Assembly (NCBI GenBank): GCA_038317685.1
Contig: JBBQBQ010000164.1
Span: 1-7,936 of the forward strand
Source of the DNA: JBBQBQ01 sp038317685
Lineage (GTDB): Bacteria; Desulfobacterota; Desulfuromonadia; Desulfuromonadales; DDH964
Direction: 5' to 3'
DNA: 7,936 bases
Part shown: positions 6,815-7,936 of the stretch, in pieces
Position numbering within the stretch: the first letter of the stretch is position 1
Layout: each line of letters starts with the position of its first letter
The notes under the pieces: model-generated
What the model was told of the DNA's origin: nothing
The model's database searches: none
The model's input: the letters and a program-made list of their open reading frames with translations, nothing else
Made by a program: the position numbers and the translations under genes

Positions 6815-6861
6815 ATATATTATAACAAATATATGTGCAAAAAGATTATAATATTATAAGC
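6799..6861. repeat. 10-bp perfect inverted repeat at the end of the small gene
   Basis: gcttataata at 6799-6808 and tattataagc at 6852-6861 are exact inverted copies, 43 bases apart. The left arm overlaps the last codons of the small gene (stop at 6812-6814). The loop is almost pure A/T and carries further short palindromes. It may act as a transcript-end structure or as a recombination or protein-binding site. It does not match the core sites of integron attC elements. Confidence 0.45.
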
Positions 6862-7102
6862 ATTGGTAATTTCTATTATCATAAACTTGCCTCTAATATT
6901 ATTAACTTGTTTCTAATACTATAAACCATGCCATAACTGGTCAATAACGAGTTGAACTAGAATTCATCGAGGCAAATCTTGGAACATAGTACTGATTCAA
7001 AGATCAAGCAAAACCGCATATGTCCCTAAATTCTCTAGGAACGCCGGTCACTTTCAATGGAATATCCAGTCTGACAGATAAACTTGACAGGAGGTAAAGT
7101 AC
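6815..7102. other. AT-rich intergenic stretch between the small gene and the DUF805 gene
   Basis: No gene or RNA gene could be recognised in these 288 bases. The left part (to about 6930) is extremely AT-rich and holds the right arm of the 10-bp inverted repeat and two 20-bp tandem units. The right part is closer to average composition and leads into the strong ribosome binding site AGGAGGT at 7089-7095. A promoter for the following gene is expected here, but no pair of boxes was convincing. A single GTTGAAC at 6951-6957 fits the integron core consensus GTTRRRY but has no RYYYAAC partner nearby. Confidence 0.5.
6881..6926. repeat. Tandem 20-bp degenerate direct repeats
   Basis: Units 6881-6900 and 6901-6920 match at 16 of 20 positions (shared core A-ACTTG--TCTAATA-T). 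The unit begins again as ATAAAC at 6921-6926 and then diverges. The ten bases 6871-6880 (ttctattatc) also resemble the second half of a unit. Units adjoin without spacers, so this is not a CRISPR. They could be binding-site iterons or simple AT-rich slippage repeats. Confidence 0.45.
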
Positions 7103-7723
7103 ATGAAATTTGAATGTCCAAATTGCAAGAAAGCAGGGGCCATCGAAGACTCAAAAGTTCCAGATGGCGGTGTGTATGCGAACTGCCCCAATTGTCAGAC
7201 CAGATTTCTTATAAAAATTCAAAGAGATGATTTCTCATTTACCCCAGCACAGGAGGAACAAAGGCAAAGACCACAAGCATCTGTAGAAACAAATCGTGTA
7301 GCTCAATCTTCAATCGGTGTTGGTGAACCAATGACATTTAGTAAATCCATAGCCACTTGCTTTTCCAAGTATTTCACTTTTGGAGGTCGGGCATCTAGAG
7401 CTGAGTTTTGGTGGTTTTTTCTATTTACCTTTCTTCTTGAGTTAGGTTCTGGATTTGCTGATTCTACAGGCGTTCTTGGGTGGATAATTACGTTAGTTAC
7501 ATTAATACCAAGTCTATCAGTTGGTTCAAGGAGATTGCATGACACTAATCGCAGCGGTTGGTGGCAACTTGTCAGTTTGACTGGTATTGGCATTCTGCTC
7601 CTGATCTATCAATGGGTTTGCAAGAGCGACGAGCAGGCAAATCGATTTGGAAGCCCTGTAAAAGGGGCTCGTCAGCAGAATCTGTGGTTGTACTCAGGTT
7701 CAGGCAACTTGCCAAGTTCATGA
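7103..7723 (+). CDS. Zinc-ribbon plus DUF805 membrane protein, with a repeat-derived C-terminal tail
   Basis: Inner-membrane protein of unknown function. The 206 residues start with a zinc ribbon whose cysteine pairs are C5/C8 and C28/C31 (type seen in MJ0042-like N-terminal ribbons). A polar linker (about 40-76) precedes a DUF805 domain (about 77-184). DUF805 signatures are clear: FGGRASRAEFWW (93-104), VGSRRLHDTNRSGWW (140-154) and NRFG (180-183). Hydrophobic segments at about 103-117, 122-140 and 155-171 are likely membrane helices. The start ATG at 7103 has AGGAGGT seven bases upstream. DUF805 proteins normally end soon after the NRFG motif. Here residues 189-206 are encoded by a 94-bp repeat that recurs downstream in a non-coding setting, so the tail looks acquired. 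The gene is much richer in A+T than the trp genes, which suggests transfer. DUF805 proteins are widespread and often found in variable regions; their role is not established. Confidence 0.85.
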   Translation: MKFECPNCKKAGAIEDSKVPDGGVYANCPNCQTRFLIKIQRDDFSFTPAQEEQRQRPQASVETNRVAQSSIGVGEPMTFSKSIATCFSKYFTFGGRASRAEFWWFFLFTFLLELGSGFADSTGVLGWIITLVTLIPSLSVGSRRLHDTNRSGWWQLVSLTGIGILLLIYQWVCKSDEQANRFGSPVKGARQQNLWLYSGSGNLPSS

Positions 7724-7759
7724 TATAAGGCGATTTGCAGGCATTTTATCGTCCTGAAA
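7666..7759. repeat. 94-bp direct repeat, copy 1 (overlaps end of DUF805 gene)
   Basis: Identical base for base to 7843-7936. The first 58 bases are the end of the DUF805 frame (stop 7721-7723) and the rest is non-coding. Internal structure: ttcagg 7699-7704 can pair with cctgaa 7753-7758. Inside lie aactt-gcc-aagtt (7706-7718) and cgat/atcg (7731-7734 with 7748-7751). The unit could thus fold into a branched structure as single-stranded DNA or RNA. It lacks the RYYYAAC/GTTRRRY ends of a standard attC. Confidence 0.95.
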
Positions 7760-7842
7760 CCGTAGGGCCGAAATGGGGGACGCCCTTTATATATTCACAT
7801 TCGGTCGAATTTAAATCAAAAGGCCTTCAAATATAAATATCT
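7760..7842. other. 83-bp spacer between the two repeat copies
   Basis: Non-coding. It begins with a G-rich part holding an inverted repeat (agggc 7764-7768 with gccct 7782-7786) followed by TTATATATT, which might be a weak terminator for the DUF805 gene. It continues as AT-rich sequence with a short palindrome (attcg-gt-cgaat, 7799-7810). The motif aaatgggggacgccc (7771-7785) resembles sequences I associate with ends of REP/transposon-related elements; this is recollection only. Since copy 2 is cut by the window edge, this spacer may itself be part of a 177-bp repeated unit. Confidence 0.4.
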
Positions 7843-7936
7843 GGCTCGTCAGCAGAATCTGTGGTTGTACTCAGGTTCAGGCAACTTGCCAAGTTCATGA
7901 TATAAGGCGATTTGCAGGCATTTTATCGTCCTGAAA
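7843..7936. repeat. 94-bp direct repeat, copy 2 (reaches window end)
   Basis: Exact copy of 7666-7759, offset by 177 bases. Identity stops at the left boundary (t7842 against g7665), whereas on the right it runs to the last base of the window. The repeat may therefore be longer than 94 bp. No open frame leads into this copy, unlike copy 1. Confidence 0.95.

Noticed and set aside
6861..6926. CRISPR-like array
   Set aside because: The 20-bp units adjoin directly, have no spacers and are degenerate; no cas genes are present.
6323..7936. A complete classical integron with attI and attC sites
   Set aside because: No paired RYYYAAC/GTTRRRY core sites were found by eye near the genes. GTTGAAC at 6951-6957 stands alone. 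The integrase is IntI-like but a cassette array is not demonstrated.

Overview
The window looks like a piece of a Desulfuromonadales-type chromosome (Geobacter/Desulfuromonas/Pelobacter relatives). This is inferred from the gene order trpE-trpG-trpD-trpC followed by a TrpB2-type gene, and from the recalled resemblance of TrpE and TrpD to Geobacter proteins. No database search was possible.

Layout. Positions 1-4742 are G+C-rich and all genes there lie on the minus strand. Read in the direction of transcription, from right to left, they are trpE (4742-3270), trpG (3270-2704, sharing one base with the trpE stop), trpD (2603-1551), trpC (1524-730) and, after a 233-base gap with two hairpins, the first 165 codons of a trpB2 gene that leaves the window at base 1. 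Together they carry chorismate to anthranilate (TrpE/TrpG), to phosphoribosyl-anthranilate (TrpD), and later to indole-3-glycerol phosphate (TrpC). TrpB2 joins indole and serine. TrpF and TrpA are not in the window. A good sigma-70-like promoter sits about 80-110 bases upstream of trpE, and the leader has no room for a Trp-rich leader peptide.

Positions 4976-6322, also minus strand, encode a 448-residue tyrosine recombinase with all catalytic residues. Its catalytic domain carries the extra segment between the first Arg and the HxxR motif that marks integron integrases (IntI). It is about 110-130 residues longer at the N-terminus than a usual IntI and seems to have two SAM-like core-binding domains. 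Its promoter region holds a perfect 7-bp dyad overlapping the predicted transcription start and reaching the ribosome binding site.

To the right, on the plus strand, composition becomes AT-rich. A small gene (6476-6814) is divergent from the integrase and encodes a 112-residue protein of unknown function. A 288-base AT-rich gap with a 10-bp inverted repeat and 20-bp tandem units follows. Then comes a gene for a zinc-ribbon plus DUF805 membrane protein (7103-7723). The last 18 codons of that gene lie inside a 94-bp sequence that recurs perfectly 177 bases further on and touches the window end.

The right third therefore looks like an acquired region next to an integron-type integrase. No standard attC or attI site could be recognised, so whether the integrase acts on the 94-bp repeats is an open question and the most interesting one here.
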